Assembly (NCBI GenBank): GCA_942159475.1
Contig: OW804094.1
Location: forward strand, 13,212,132 to 13,276,131
DNA: 64,000 nucleotides
DNA from: Sthenelais limicola
Taxonomy: Eukaryota > Annelida > Polychaeta > Phyllodocida > Sigalionidae
Reading direction: 5' to 3'
Part shown: positions 1 to 11,316 of the stretch, in pieces
Layout of the letters: every line of letters begins with the position of its first letter
How positions within the stretch are numbered: the stretch's first letter is position 1
Notes under the pieces: model-generated
What the model saw: only the letters and a program-made list of their open reading frames with translations
The model's database searches: none
Told to the model about the DNA's origin: nothing
Translations under genes and position numbers: made by a program

Positions 1-97
1 TCTTTGACTGTTTAGGCTTCACCTACAGTATAATCTGAACTGTTCTATATTATATATTATATTTCATAAAATTATGATGGAATAGGTGGATCGCCGA

Positions 98-303
98 ACA
101 CAGTCTAGGCCCAAAGTTGAGAGAGTCCCTTCAAAAGAAGGGAAAGCCTCTCGCCTCAAACCAGAAAGTGTCATTATAATTCCATTAAGACCGCAAAATG
201 TCATTATATTCCCATTAAAACACCGACTCCCAGCCCATGAAACCGATTAGTGAAGTAGGCTAACATACCATACTTATCTGATCTGAGGGTTTGGACCTAG
301 AGT
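98..303 (+). mobile_element. Family 3 short TIR element, complete copy
   Basis: The left end reads CACAGTCTAGGCCCAAAG and the right end is its imperfect inverse (TTTGGACCTAGAGTG). The inside carries two copies of a GCAAAATGTCATTATA-like motif. There is no ORF. Further copies lie near 10.86, 17.5, 29.83 and 30.1 kb, so it is an interspersed repeat. Confidence 0.75.
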
Positions 304-704
304 GAACAAGTAAGTACTCCGAGAGTAGTTTTTAAATCATGTTTTATTTGCTTAAAATAGTGGCGAAATCCCTACGCGTTTCAGCTTAGCCTTCGTCAGG
401 GGAATTTCATATAATTAATTGATTTTTATCGTAACATCTGCTTGTTAGTTATGCTTATGCCTTATGCTTATACAATTACAACAGTCAGGCAACACTGAGA
501 ATATCAACGTCTTGGCGCTGAAATGTAACGTTGTTCCTGAATAAACTTATTTTTAAAACCAAATCAAATCTTTATCTGTACCTGAACACGATGTACAAAT
601 AGGAGCCATGGTCCTTGACTCCTGAGACGGATAATTTAGTTGAAATTAAAGTTTGGAAAGAATCGAAAGTTATTGATTGCTAGTCTGAATATGTAGACTA
701 CTTA
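304..704. other. Intergenic, no feature recognised
   Basis: AT-rich sequence without an ORF, RNA gene or repeat that I can recognise. Confidence 0.5.
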
Positions 705-912
705 TGGGTCAGGTTTTCAGAAAATGTACAATTCACCTTCACCAATCCTCTCAAATGAACCAAATTTAAGAAGAAAATTAGGTACAAAATACAGTTCGAC
801 ATAACCAGACATGTTTATTAAATGAATACAATACAGAATACATTCAGATACACCTAGTATTTATCAATTTTCTTTCCAATTTAGCAGAATTTGATAGATG
901 TATAGAAAAAAA
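705..912 (-). mobile_element. Family 1 (GGGTCAG) element, one end truncated
   Basis: Begins TGGGTCAGGTTTTCAGAAAA and follows the family consensus through the CTCTCAAAT and TTTAGCAGAATTTGATAG blocks. It then dissolves into an A-run before the second terminal repeat. It belongs to the subfamily that carries GATAGATGTGTAG near that end. Confidence 0.85.
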
Positions 913-1123
913 AATTAGAAAAATACTATATTATCTCCATTACACTGAGGTTGATATATGTGTGTATATTATTACTCAATACCTTTAATTCATTAGAATT
1001 GTATACTGTATATATATGTTCGATTTTTTGTTTGGTTAATTAGTTTTGTTTTCGCAGACCAGGTCCGATCCGATTTTGAACACCCCGATCTGGGGGGCAG
1101 ATAAGAGAATGCCACCAAATGAC

Positions 1124-1187
1124 TGGAGAAGGGGGACCCTCTAAACCACAGGACCGGTCCTGTGGTTTAGAGGGTCCCCCTTCTCCA
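1124..1187. repeat. Perfect 64-bp palindrome
   Basis: The two 32-nt arms are exact reverse complements with no spacer. The centre is ACCGGT at 1153-1158. Nothing in the palindrome matches the element families elsewhere in the window. It can form a cruciform or a long hairpin in RNA. Confidence 0.95.
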
Positions 1188-1582
1188 TTTCTCAGATTTG
1201 AGGCTCTCTAAGTAGGACAAGAGATAGGAAGTGTATTTGATCAGAAATAAATATATGAACACAACAAATTATTTTTTTCTTACATTAATTCAGAATTATC
1301 ATTTTACTAGTGTTTTCTCCTTTTTCTGGTGAGTGTAAGTGATAAGAATAATAAAAGGAAAAACTATCATATCTGTGATTTAGCGTCCAGACCCCCTTTC
1401 TCTGTAATGCTAACCACTTGTGGTCAAGTGTTAATTTATTTATATACATTGGGTCAGCAAGGCCAACATGCAGCATAAAGATGGATATCACAACTCTCCG
1501 GAACGGCCCTGGTCTGTTTGGGCCGAGTGCCATACTGAATGTCAAAATATATATACAGAACTACCCGGGATTTGAGGTGGGA

Positions 1583-1646
1583 GTGAATATTCACCGATGA
1601 CGGTCAAGGGGCGGTAGCCCCGCGACCGTCCTCGGTGAATATTCAC
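1583..1646. repeat. Nested hairpin
   Basis: Arms GTGAATATTCACCG..ACGGTC and GACCGT..CGGTGAATATTCAC surround an inner GGGGC-GGTA-GCCCC stem-loop. Each outer arm itself begins with the palindrome GTGAATATTCAC. It is GC-rich against an AT-rich background. Function unknown. Confidence 0.85.
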
Positions 1647-3428
1647 GACGCCGAGAATCCAAGGGTTGTTCTGTGTTTATTTCACCCCGCACCCTAAACT
1701 TATGTTAAATTAACATGATTTACAGCGATTTTGAGAAATAAATCGTTAAATAATTAGTTCTTTAGCTTGATTCGCTTCGAAAACATGTCTCCGAAAAAGT
1801 ACCGGAACTGGCAAAGATCAGAAAGCACGCATGCGCACAGTGTATAAAAAACTAGGTCGGCCGTGTATTGCCCGCGTGCAATGTCGATTTAGTTACTGAC
1901 CAGCTAAACAATATACAGAGCCTATGTTATTTCTATGGACAGAGCATATCAAGGGTGAAATAAAATACCATATTTATAAATCTCCTCTGTCAGCTCAGGG
2001 CTTGGAGGAAGACCACCGCAATGGTGAGCCAATGGGTTGTTTTTATGAAATGAACTGAGTCTAAAAATGATGTATGTAGCTCTAAACCTGAATAAAAACG
2101 AATTAAAAAAAATGTGTATAACTGTAGATTGTGCATTTTCTGAAAATCTGACCCTTATGATCAAGATAGGATGCAATGACTCAGGATAAAGGTGAAATGA
2201 TAGCATAATGTAATTTTACAATTGAAAAGGCTTTAAATGAAATAATAAATAGCATATACGTCATTGACTTCCTGCAAATAAAATGTGCTGATATGTAAGT
2301 TTCTAACACATGATGTGTTGGTTCCTGCCTGCAAGGATGTTTATTTTTGAGCGACAGGGAAGTTCTTAGAGCGAGCAGAAAGCATGAGATCATGATGACA
2401 TGACATAAATACAACTGGAATATGTCTCCTGATGTGCACGTGCGATGAACGATGCGATATTTCTTACTATTATTATTAGAGAATTTTTATTCAAGTTTTT
2501 CTTTTTTTTTTTTTTTTTTAAAGATTTATTATTATTACTTGCCTGCTGTTATATGTAAAATGTTAGAAGTTGTATCGCCTCCAAACTTACAACCGTCTGA
2601 TCTCCTTGTATATATTCTGCAACTATTATTTACTATATAGTATTATATCGGAAATGTGATTATACTAGTCAAGTGTTCATAACCAAATCCTACTGAATAT
2701 TTTGACTCCACTAGCCAGTAATTTTTTACCATCTCACCTCATCTCATCTCATTATTTATCTATATCACGTCGCACTCACAATGTAAGATAGATAACTGTA
2801 TATTCCTGAACTTGGTAATTATTAGGAAACTTATGTTTATTTAATAATTCTTATGGAAATATTGTAAACCTGCACCGACGAATAGCTAATTGTAATTAGC
2901 ACTGTCTGGGACACTACGAAAATCACCTTTTGAGTGAGAGTGACCAGGCAACCGTTTTTGAATAAAAGCCTTTAAAAATAAGAATATAAGAATAGGACAT
3001 GTAATTCTACTAATAGATCTTCCAGCCCTAGTTTGCTACGGACATCAATTAGATTACAAAATAGATGTTCATTTTTACATTAATAGTGACTATATCAACC
3101 TTTACATTTATTACAATGACACTTTCATTAGAAGTATCAAAAGATATGGAGGAGTCTTGTTTATATAGAATTAATTACCATCTCCTTTATCTACTTGGTT
3201 TTATTTCATTCTATTTCATCATATTTTATCTGCTCGGTCCAGTACAAGACTCACGTACTCAAAATTAAAGGTAACTGTCGGCAGAAGTGGAATATTACTT
3301 TTCATACAGACATGTAAACCTATTTGTCCTTTTCATGATCATGTAACTACGAGCAGTTTGACAAATAAAAGATTTTCTTATCTTATCACAAGATCAAACC
3401 TCTATCTAGATGGAAGATGTGAGAAACT
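1647..3428. other. Intergenic, one element remnant and a poly-T tract
   Basis: No gene recognised; short open frames here lack any coding signature. Near 2120-2155 the right end of a family 1 element survives (ATTGTGCATTTTCTGAAAATCTGACCC). A run of about 19 T lies near 2500-2519. Confidence 0.5.
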
Positions 3429-3732
3429 CATCCTCCCGTAGGCAGACCCTCTATTCCGCAATGAGTTACTCCATACTAGATTAGGGGTTTCCGGTCCAGT
3501 TTTGTCCCTAAATTGCCCTTGTTACGGACAATCCTAAGAGCGGATAGAGTCTGTGGTCAACCCCTAAAGGACTTGGGAGGTTGTGGTTTGGAGGGAATAG
3601 CCTTATGGACATGTGATAGAGAACTCGCTATCGCTCGTCCTCTATCACATGCCATAAGACTCTTCCCTCCAAACCACAACCTTCTAAGTCCATACTGGTT
3701 GCGGAGTACAAAGGGCCTGCCTAGGGAGGATG
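3429..3732. repeat. Fold-back element able to form a three-way junction
   Basis: Three nested complementarities are visible. 3429-3459 pairs with 3701-3732. 3481-3489 (TTAGGGGTT) pairs with 3559-3567 (AACCCCTAA). 3569-3622 pairs with 3640-3691 over roughly 50 bp with a few mismatches. Together they make a closing stem with two internal hairpins. A short open frame across it is a by-product of the GC-richer arms. Confidence 0.8.
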
Positions 3733-4630
3733 GAGAAACTTAACTTCAACATCATCAAGTGTCTTACTTCAAGTACATTAATAGTATGGCCTATACTATA
3801 TATATTGTTATTGACTTGTGTAGATATATTTATTTCATAATTTCCTTGGGGATTTTAATGAAAGAAATAACAATAGTTTCCCTGGCACTTAACATAATAA
3901 ATAAACCACAATATATAAGAACTTATCCTAAATGTGCGAGCATTTCGACGATGTATGTAGATTTTATATCGTAAGATAAATCTTATATCGATCCCGAATA
4001 CCTATAAGATGACCAATTTCAATTTAATCAACTGAGAGTGAGAAGCAAGAATGTCATGAATTATGCCATGAGAAAACGTCAAAACTAGGTTAAAAATGAG
4101 TTTGTATCCGTAATTAGTGCTCATTTGTTGATTAATATGCTGCCTATCAGAATGAATATTCCATGGTTGTGTGATTGTGTGTATAACATAGAATATGGAA
4201 TTGTAGCGTTTGGATTTGAATGTAGAAGACTTGATGATATGATGATGTTGTACATCTGTTGAAATGTATTGGTAGCTAAAATTCTAAAGATTGCTAATAT
4301 TTAATGATTGGATGATTGAAGATTAGAGGCGACACAAGAAAACATCCACATGGTGGACAGGCGTTTTTTGTTTACCATTTATAATTGTAGAGCCATATTT
4401 GTAATAAAAAAAAAGTTGATTATGGGTGAAATGATTACCAGCTGGGGCCCGTTGCTCCGTTTTCTCGCTAACCATTTCTCCATTGGAAGTGTATGGAGAA
4501 ATCGAGAAAACTCAGCCCGAGCGCAGATGATATAAAAAGGCTTTTATTGTACCTCTCATTATATAGAATTTTTTTATATAGGAAAGGTGTATATAATTTG
4601 AGTGGTATTTTATTGTCGCGTTCTTAACCG
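3733..4630. other. Intergenic, upstream of the tRNA gene
   Basis: AT-rich sequence without a recognisable gene. Small open frames show no domain or codon pattern. Confidence 0.45.
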
Positions 4631-4702
4631 TCCTCGATAGTATAGTGGTGAGTATCCCCGCCTGTCACGCGGGAGACCGGGGTTCAATTCCCCGTCGGGG
4701 AG
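4631..4702 (+). tRNA. tRNA-Asp: tRNA-Asp (anticodon GTC)
   Basis: A 72-nt cloverleaf with no intron. The acceptor stem TCCTCGA pairs with TCGGGGA, with one T-G wobble. The A box is TAGTATAGTGG-like and the B box is GGTTCAATTCC. The anticodon stem CCCGC/GCGGG closes a CTGTCAC loop with GTC at 4664-4666. The discriminator base is G and CCA is not encoded. It differs from the usual animal tRNA-Asp by a compensated pair in the acceptor stem (A-T in place of T-A), which argues for a functional gene rather than a tRNA-derived SINE. Confidence 0.96.
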
Positions 4703-4707
4703 GAATG

Positions 4708-4713
4708 TTTTTT
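4708..4713 (+). terminator. Pol III oligo-T terminator of tRNA-Asp
   Basis: A run of six T begins five bases after the mature tRNA end, the normal RNA polymerase III stop signal. Confidence 0.85.
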
Positions 4714-4723
4714 CAAGTTCTAT

Positions 4724-4782
4724 TTACCAGAATTTACTACATGTGTAGAGCTGGCGTTTGTTCATTTTCTGGAGACCTGACA
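4724..4782 (-). mobile_element. Family 1 element fragment next to the tRNA
   Basis: Reads CAGAATTTACTACATGTGTAG then TTCATTTTCTGGAGACCTGAC. This is the terminal quarter of a family 1 copy, lying 10 bp after the tRNA terminator. Confidence 0.7.
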
Positions 4783-5458
4783 ACGCGGATTTTCAATATC
4801 AAACTTGAATGTAGGACTACTCTAATAATATTTCTGGCCATACTATACTATGCGCCTATTTTTCTTCATAATCTAAATAGTCATGGTTTGTATACTTGTG
4901 TGTAGCTGGTTTAACTATCCCAAGACTTGCAGACCTTGCTGCGCGGAGACAGGTACCCTGGCTATTTTAGTGCCACAGCATTACTTGTTTGGAGGGTCGG
5001 TCAAGAGTATTAATATTATTAATCGATTATTACATTTAGTACTCTAGAGATTAACTTTTCTCTAAATCCTTTCACAAAAACCTTATGCGAAGTTGGATCA
5101 ACGAGATTTCCATGGACATAATATATGTTAATATATAGTCTCGTTGGTTGGATATACAATGTCGTCAGTTTATTTTAATTGTACCCATAGATATATATAT
5201 CATTAGTAATATTTTTCTATTTGCCCAAGGGTTGTGTATTCAACACTATCGCTTCATCAGACTCTACTTGTCCCATAATATCCTTCAAGAGTACCACGTT
5301 AGGTTCTAAAGAAGATTGGAAAAAATGAAATTCTGTGGAAGATACTGAAGAACTCATTGTAAAGTTGTGAAAGGTCATAGTATAAGAAAATGCCTGTAGT
5401 GAAAATAGAAATATTTGTTGACTCAAATCACGCTTGAATTTACTTGTGTTTTCCTAGT
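4783..5458. other. Intergenic, no feature recognised
   Basis: No gene, repeat or RNA recognised. The minus-strand open frame at 5217-5426 has no recognisable signature. Confidence 0.4.
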
Positions 5459-5706
5459 ATAATAGCGGAACTCCACTAACGTGTTAGTATAGAGAGAAAA
5501 ACGGCGTCGACAAATTTTGTTGTTGCCCACTAGTTTGTTGCAACAAATATCATCCACACAGAAACAATAGTTCCCAGAGAATGTGGCAACACATCTGACA
5601 CTCCTCCATTTGTGTTTTCATTGCAAACATGAAATGAACTGATGTTAGTGGGCAACAAAAAGATTTGTCGGCGCCGTTTTTCCTCTAGTGGAGTTCCGCT
5701 ATATTA
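5459..5706. mobile_element. 248-bp non-autonomous TIR element
   Basis: The left end is ATAATAGCGGAACTCCACTA and the right end is the inverse, TAGTGGAGTTCCGCTATATT. A second inverted block lies inside: AAAAACGGCGTCGACAAAT versus ATTTGTCGGCGCCGTTTTT, then TTGTTGCCCACTA versus TAGTGGGCAACAA. No ORF. A TA-type target duplication is possible but blurred by the AT-rich ends. Confidence 0.8.
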
Positions 5707-5966
5707 GAAGGTTAATGTAGACTTTAAAAAAGAAAATAAAGAAACATATGGACAATAAGCTGACTAGAGCAAAGTATTCAGTACAAATTGTTTGATACCT
5801 GTTGATACTGTTTGATGAAATAAAAGTATATGATGTTCTGATTCGGAACAGTAATACCTCTTTTAAAAAATTCTAAAATCTTGACGACCATCCGCATTAA
5901 GATTTTCGCTTTAAGATTTTGAGAGTTCCAGAGGGTGTAAGCAACGAATGAGAGGAACATGAGGGG

Positions 5967-6362
5967 AAAACACAATCTCTATTTCTTTTTAAAAAAGTCA
6001 CATATATCCTGCGTTGAACTTAATTTTTCGCGCAGATAAATTTTCGCGCACTAAGTACTTTGACACCTTTTCGCGTGGATTTAAATTCGTGCAGGAAGGA
6101 AGTCTCAACCTTGTTTATGCAATAATTATACCTTTTGCGCCAGATTTATTTTTCACGCACAAAGATGGGTGCGCGAAAATAGCGAAAATAAATACTACGC
6201 GAACATTAATACGTTTAAAATAGCATGAACAAGACTTCTCCATTACGTTTCATCGTATGCTGGTGATTCACTAAACAATCAACGAAGGGAAAACACAATA
6301 TCTATTTCTTTAAAAAAGATAAGTCACATATATCCTGCGTTGAACTTTATTCTATACAGCAT
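5967..6362. repeat. Direct repeats flanking a CGCG-rich insert
   Basis: The block with GGGAAAACACAAT, CTATTTCTTT and CACATATATCCTGCGTTGAA at 5967-6020 recurs at 6288-6345. Between them, 6022-6200 is rich in TTTTCGCGC-type motifs on both strands. The likely history is a segment duplication or an insertion into one copy. Confidence 0.6.
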
Positions 6363-6365
6363 GAA

Positions 6366-6560
6366 CAGGGTCTGGTCACCAGAAAATGTACAATTAGTTA
6401 ATCCAGCTAAATTAGGCTGAAAAATGATAAATACATGTACTACGTATATCTGAGTATATTTGGTATCGAGTTGATTCAAAGGATGTGTTTGGTTATGTTG
6501 AACTGTGGTTTGAGTCCGTTTCTAAATATGTGAATTGTATATTTTCTGGAAATTTCACCC
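6366..6560 (+). mobile_element. Family 1 element, diverged copy
   Basis: Ends AGGGTCTGGTCACCAGAAAA and TATTTTCTGGAAATTTCACCC. About 40 bp shorter than most copies and the most diverged plus-oriented copy in the window. Confidence 0.75.
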
Positions 6561-6674
6561 AACAAGACCCAACCCTCCATAACTGTTCATCTTATGCTGG
6601 TGATTCACCAAACAATCTACCCATCAGGTGAGCTATAGTAACATGGAATGACATGTATGTAAAAACGTGCACTA

Positions 6675-6905
6675 TTATATTTTCAGAAATGTACAATTGG
6701 CAGCTGTACACATTTAGCAAATCCTGCTAAATTAAGCTGAAAAGTGGCCAATACTAGGTGAATTCGAGTATATTCGGCATTGCACTGATTGTAGCAATGT
6801 GTTTGGTTAGGTTGAACTGTATTTTGAACTTTATTTTCGTCTGACATTTGGAATATTTGAGAGGATTGGTGAAGGTGAATTGTACATTTTCTGAAAATCT
6901 TACCC
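6675..6905 (+). mobile_element. Family 1 element
   Basis: The left terminus is worn (TATATTTTCAGAAATG). The GGCAGCTGTACACATTTAG block and the right end CTGAAAATCTTACCCAT are well preserved. Confidence 0.88.
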
Positions 6906-7012
6906 ATATAAGCATGACCAAGGCTTTCCTTGGTATTTCATATTGTAGACATTAAACAAATATTCTTTTACTTCCTCTTCTCTGAATTGTATGTCTTGGC
7001 ACACGCTTTATA

Positions 7013-7247
7013 GGGTGAAGTCACCAGAAAATGTACAATTCACCTTCACCAATCCTCTCAAATAACCCACATTCAAGACAATAATGATGGTAAAAATTCA
7101 GTTCAACCCAGCAAACAGATTGTTTGAATCAAGGCAATATCAAATATACGCAGATTTACCTGGTATTTACGATTTTCCAGTGTAATTTAGCAGAATTTAC
7201 TTAATGTGTAGATTTGAGCATTGTACATTTTCTGAAAATCTGACCTT
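7013..7247 (-). mobile_element. Family 1 element
   Basis: Minus-oriented copy from AGGGTGAAGTCACCAGAAAA to CTGAAAATCTGACC. Both terminal repeats are recognisable. Confidence 0.88.
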
Positions 7248-7994
7248 TAATAGTCAGGTGCTGGAAGGTGGAAGTAAAAATGTCTAATAAAACCCATATA
7301 CGGGTGTTTATACCAACAATTCACTTCTCTCCCATCCTATAGTGATATTCAATTCAATTCACTATATCATATATTGCGGCACTCCTTTGAAGAACTAATT
7401 CATAGAAATGATCGATCGAATTGTAATAACATCTGCAATAAAGAATTGTTGAATTGAATTGAATTTATTTGCGCCTACAAGTGTACAAAAAGGACTTCCA
7501 GGTCTTCCAGTATGTTTCTGGACTGGACTACTCAGCTACATTTAAAAAGCGAAATTAAAATACAAAATCAAACCATCTCCAAGAGAGAGAATTTGAGTTT
7601 ATCAACTAACTAATTAATCAACTAAACTAAACGCAAGTGTAAACTGGCGTTAACCAGTGAAAATCAGCAATAGGCACACCCTATATGGATTGTTACACAT
7701 TTTTCATATAATACTATTTATTATACATACATTGCTCTGAAAACAACATATCTAGAGTGATTTACGCATAGTGCGTATTTCACTAGTGATTTACGTGGGG
7801 TTGTCATGGCAACAAATTTGGCTTCTTTTTTTTTTACTAAGATTACCGGTAAAATTCAAATTTATGACTCGATTTTTTTCTATTTTCATGAATGAAAGCA
7901 TGTATAATAAATCTGTTAACTAACGAGTTGGTTGAAGGAGCGTGAATATAGCACTTAGTTTACCTCCATGCTGTAAACTGTTACCTCGATAGAA
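7248..7994. other. Intergenic, no gene recognised
   Basis: AT-rich, with a GAATTGAATTGAATT stretch near 7450. Nothing further supported. Confidence 0.45.
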
Positions 7995-8408
7995 TATGTG
8001 GTGTGTTTCAGGAAAATGAGTCATAAGTCGCAAAATTGATATTTTTCAAAGTGTTTTTTTTTCACAAGATCACCCTATTGGAATGTTCTAATTTTGGTGG
8101 GTAGATCACTTATAGTTACATCAATCAATGTATCAAATTTCAGGACAATCTATGTAATCTATCCTTTCGTTTTAAAGGTCCTCATATGGACTACATTTAG
8201 TTAATTTACTGTTTATTGACCCCAAGAAATATTGAAAACTTTTTTTCAAAAACGAAAATATCAAACCTAAAATCTAGAAATACTTATGGGATCATTTAAC
8301 TGTTTACTATCATTGGAGTCGGCCGGATCTCATCTTTTCAAATATAATGGTATCTCAAAATCTATTTTTTGCGACTTATGACTTATTTTCCTGAAACACA
8401 TCACATAT
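7995..8408. mobile_element. Family 2 short TIR element
   Basis: Termini ATGTGGTGTGTTTCAGGAAA and TTTCCTGAAACACATCACAT are inverse repeats. They continue inward as ATGAGTCATAAGTCGCAAAA and its inverse, giving about 45 bp of paired end. No ORF of its own. Confidence 0.9.
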
Positions 8409-8583
8409 GTAAATAACTCATGTAAATGAATAATCTGAATCTGAAAAAGAATCGACTAGTTTACTTCGGGAAGCAGGAAAGTTGTGGAATGCACGTGACG
8501 CTGAAGTTCATCTCACTGAAAATCATTTATTGCTGCGTCACTGCGGAGAAACTTGAATTATCATGCATTGTTGTAAATGGAAA

Positions 8584-8823
8584 TATGGGACAGATTTGTA
8601 AAAAATGTACAATTGGCAGCTCTACACATTTAGTAAATTCTGCTAAATTAGGCTGCAATTTGGTCAATACTAGGTAAATTCGAGTAAATTCGGCATTGCA
8701 TTATTCCAGCAATCTGTTTGGTTAAGTTGAACTATATTTTGAACTTTATTTTCGTCTGAAATTTGGGTTATTTCAGAGAATTTGTGCAAGTAAATTGTAC
8801 ATATTCTGAAAATCTGACCCATA
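8584..8823 (+). mobile_element. Family 1 element
   Basis: Flanked on both sides by ATAT. Left end GGGACAGATTTGTAAAAAAT, right end CTGAAAATCTGACCC. A short plus-strand open frame at 8426-8677 runs into it and is not a gene. Confidence 0.9.
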
Positions 8824-8853
8824 TGCGTTACTACATTTAATTCCATGAAACAT

Positions 8854-9094
8854 TAGTGGGTCAGATTTTCAGAAAATGCATAATATACAGTTCTACACAT
8901 CTCTCAAATTCTGCTAAATTAGAGCGAAAAATGATAAATACTGAGTATATCTGAGTGTATTCTGTATTGTACTCATTCAATAAATCTGTCTGGTTATGTT
9001 GAACTGTATTTTGAACCTGATTTTCGTCTTAAATTTGGGTTATTTGAGGGGGTTGGTGAAGGTCAATTGTACATTTTCTGAAGATTTGACCCAA
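8854..9094 (+). mobile_element. Family 1 element, ACAGTTCTACAC subfamily
   Basis: Left end GGGTCAGATTTTCAGAAAAT followed by ACAGTTCTACACATCTCTC, right end GAAGATTTGACCC. The same subfamily recurs near 14.24, 57.04 and 58.73 kb. Confidence 0.92.
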
Positions 9095-9667
9095 GTATTA
9101 ACGTAGTATCTGCCAGGATCAATACCTTATAATCTAAATTAGTCTAAACAGAGAAACACGACATAGTCACTGTATAGACATCCCTTACACTGTCCTGTCA
9201 TTGTCCTTTAGAGTTACACAAGGTTATTTAATAATCTACTTGAATTTATAGATAATGCAATGTTGATGTATAACACTTTATAACATAAGTTGGTGTAGTG
9301 ATCAAGCACTGGGGTTTGATTGAAGGAGTAAGAAGAATTGTCGCGTTATTTGTATGATGATGTATGATGTTTTATATTGTGTGATTTTGAATGCATAAAG
9401 CAGAATGTGTCATAGTAGCATCACTAGATGAATTTTCTTTCTTTTATATAGGCGACGCTTGAAAAATATCCATGATGGATATAGTGTTTTTCCATTGAAT
9501 TATTGTTAAATGTATTGGTCTTTAAAGACATAAATTTGTATTAACTTTAATAACTTTTTATAACGAGATAGATAGATTTCCAGAAACATTTTCTAGGTTT
9601 TTGCGGGGGCTTTTTTATTTAGAATTTGTATACAGCCAATCTTCCGTAAAATGACAGTTGAAAATAT
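9095..9667. other. Intergenic, no feature recognised
   Basis: No gene or repeat recognised. Contains the AT-rich stretch before the next family 1 copy. Confidence 0.45.
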
Positions 9668-9900
9668 TGGTCAGATTTTCAGAAAATGTACAATTGGCAG
9701 CTCTACACATTTAGGAATTTTTGCTAAATTAGGCTGAAAAATGATGAATACCGGGTATATCTGAGTATATTTGGTATCACATTGATTTATAAAATTTATT
9801 TTGCTATGTTAAACTGGATTTTGAAGCTTATTTTTGTCTTATATTAGTTATTTGCGAGAACAAGTGAAGGCAAATTGTACATTTTCTGAAGATCTGACCC
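9668..9900 (+). mobile_element. Family 1 element
   Basis: Left end GGTCAGATTTTCAGAAAATG, one G short. GGCAGCTCTACACATTTAG block intact, right end GAAGATCTGACCC. Confidence 0.9.
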
Positions 9901-10316
9901 CTAAACACACATGCACAAGTTCCGAGGGAGACTAGGTAAACCTGTGCGGGCACTGATAGTTTATGAATAGATTGTTGTCTTTTTTTGTCCCCTTTTCCTG
10001 AAACTGCATTATAACTCTGTAATTGTAAGACTGGAAATAAAGTTATTGCTTACATGTAAAGTTCCGAAACGTGAAACCGACGAGGATCTCCGCCCCTGGA
10101 CCAAACCCGAAACCCACAGCAAATACTTCCTGACCACAAGTTATTTATAATTTTGGGTTCCGTCACAGTTTCGTGACATCAGAAAATGAAAGCCGTGAAC
10201 TAAGAACATAGAGAAATCCTATATATTGAACACGTGCACTTTCATATTGCTTCTGTAATTTCCAAATACATATTCTAGTAGGAATTCTATTTAGATATTT
10301 GTTAAAAAGGATATAA
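9901..10316. other. Intergenic, no feature recognised
   Basis: An AAATAAAG (10036) and several AT-rich stretches are present but no linked gene is visible. Confidence 0.4.
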
Positions 10317-10729
10317 TATGTGATCCGTTTGAGGAAAATGAGTCATAAGTCGCAAAATATGGATTTTGAGATATCACCTTATTTGGAAAGATGAGACCAA
10401 CCCGATTCCAATGAATGTAAGCATTAAGGATATCTAATAAGTACTTTTATCTTTTTAGTTAGATATTTTTATTTTTGAAAAAAAGGTTGCAATATTTCTG
10501 GGTATAATTACCAGTAAAGTAGCTAAATGTACTCAATGGGATGATCTAAGAAATGCACTGATATAATTAATGAACAGTCTTGAAATTTGGTAGATGTATT
10601 CATACAACCACAAGGACTAGACACTCCAAAAATGAAAATATTCCAACAAAGAGATCTTGTAAGTAATCGACTTTGAAAAACACCAATTTTGCGACTTGTG
10701 ACTCATTTTCCTGAAATACATCACATATA
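10317..10729. mobile_element. Family 2 element
   Basis: Left end TATGTGATCCGTTTGAGGAA, right end TTTCCTGAAATACATCACAT. The left terminus carries a CCG variant. Confidence 0.9.
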
Positions 10730-10857
10730 CGTCGCCAGTGGTACGGTACTCATTCATGAATATATCTCATAATTTCATTTTTCATGCTTTACCGGGATTA
10801 TACATTCTCAACAACAATCAAAGTTCACAAATTAATTTAGTGAAACTCAGCGTTATA

Positions 10858-10976
10858 AACACAGTCTAGGCCCAAAGTTGAGAGAGTCCCTTCAAACGAA
10901 GGGAAAGCCTCTCGCCTCAAACCGCAAAGTGCCATCATAATTCCATTAAGACCGCAAAATGTCATTATATTCCATA
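10858..10976 (+). mobile_element. Family 3 element, right half missing
   Basis: CACAGTCTAGGCCCAAAGTT and the two GCAAARTG motifs are present. The match stops after ATTATATTCC, so only the left 120 bp remain. Confidence 0.75.
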
Positions 10977-11080
10977 TTCTTTGGGCATAGACTGTGGAAG
11001 GTTTGTCTCACAAAAGCTCTCGACCCATTTGTCAATCAACACCTGGCAAATAAAGCAGATTCCCACCAATATTTTGTATA

Positions 11081-11316
11081 TGGGTCAGATTTTAACAAAA
11101 TATACAATCGGCAGCTCTACAAATTTGGTAACTTCTGTTAAATTAGACTGAAAAATGATACATAATGGGTATGTCAGAGTATCTTTGGCATTGTGTTGAT
11201 TAGAAATATCTCTTTTATTGGGTTAACTGCATTTTGAACGTCACTTTTTACTTAAATTTGGGATATTTGAGAGGAATGGTGAAGGTGAATTGTACATTTT
11301 CTGACATTCTGACCCA
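11081..11316 (+). mobile_element. Family 1 element
   Basis: ATAT lies directly outside both GGGTC ends. Left end TGGGTCAGATTTTAACAAAA, right end CTGACATTCTGACCC. Confidence 0.9.
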
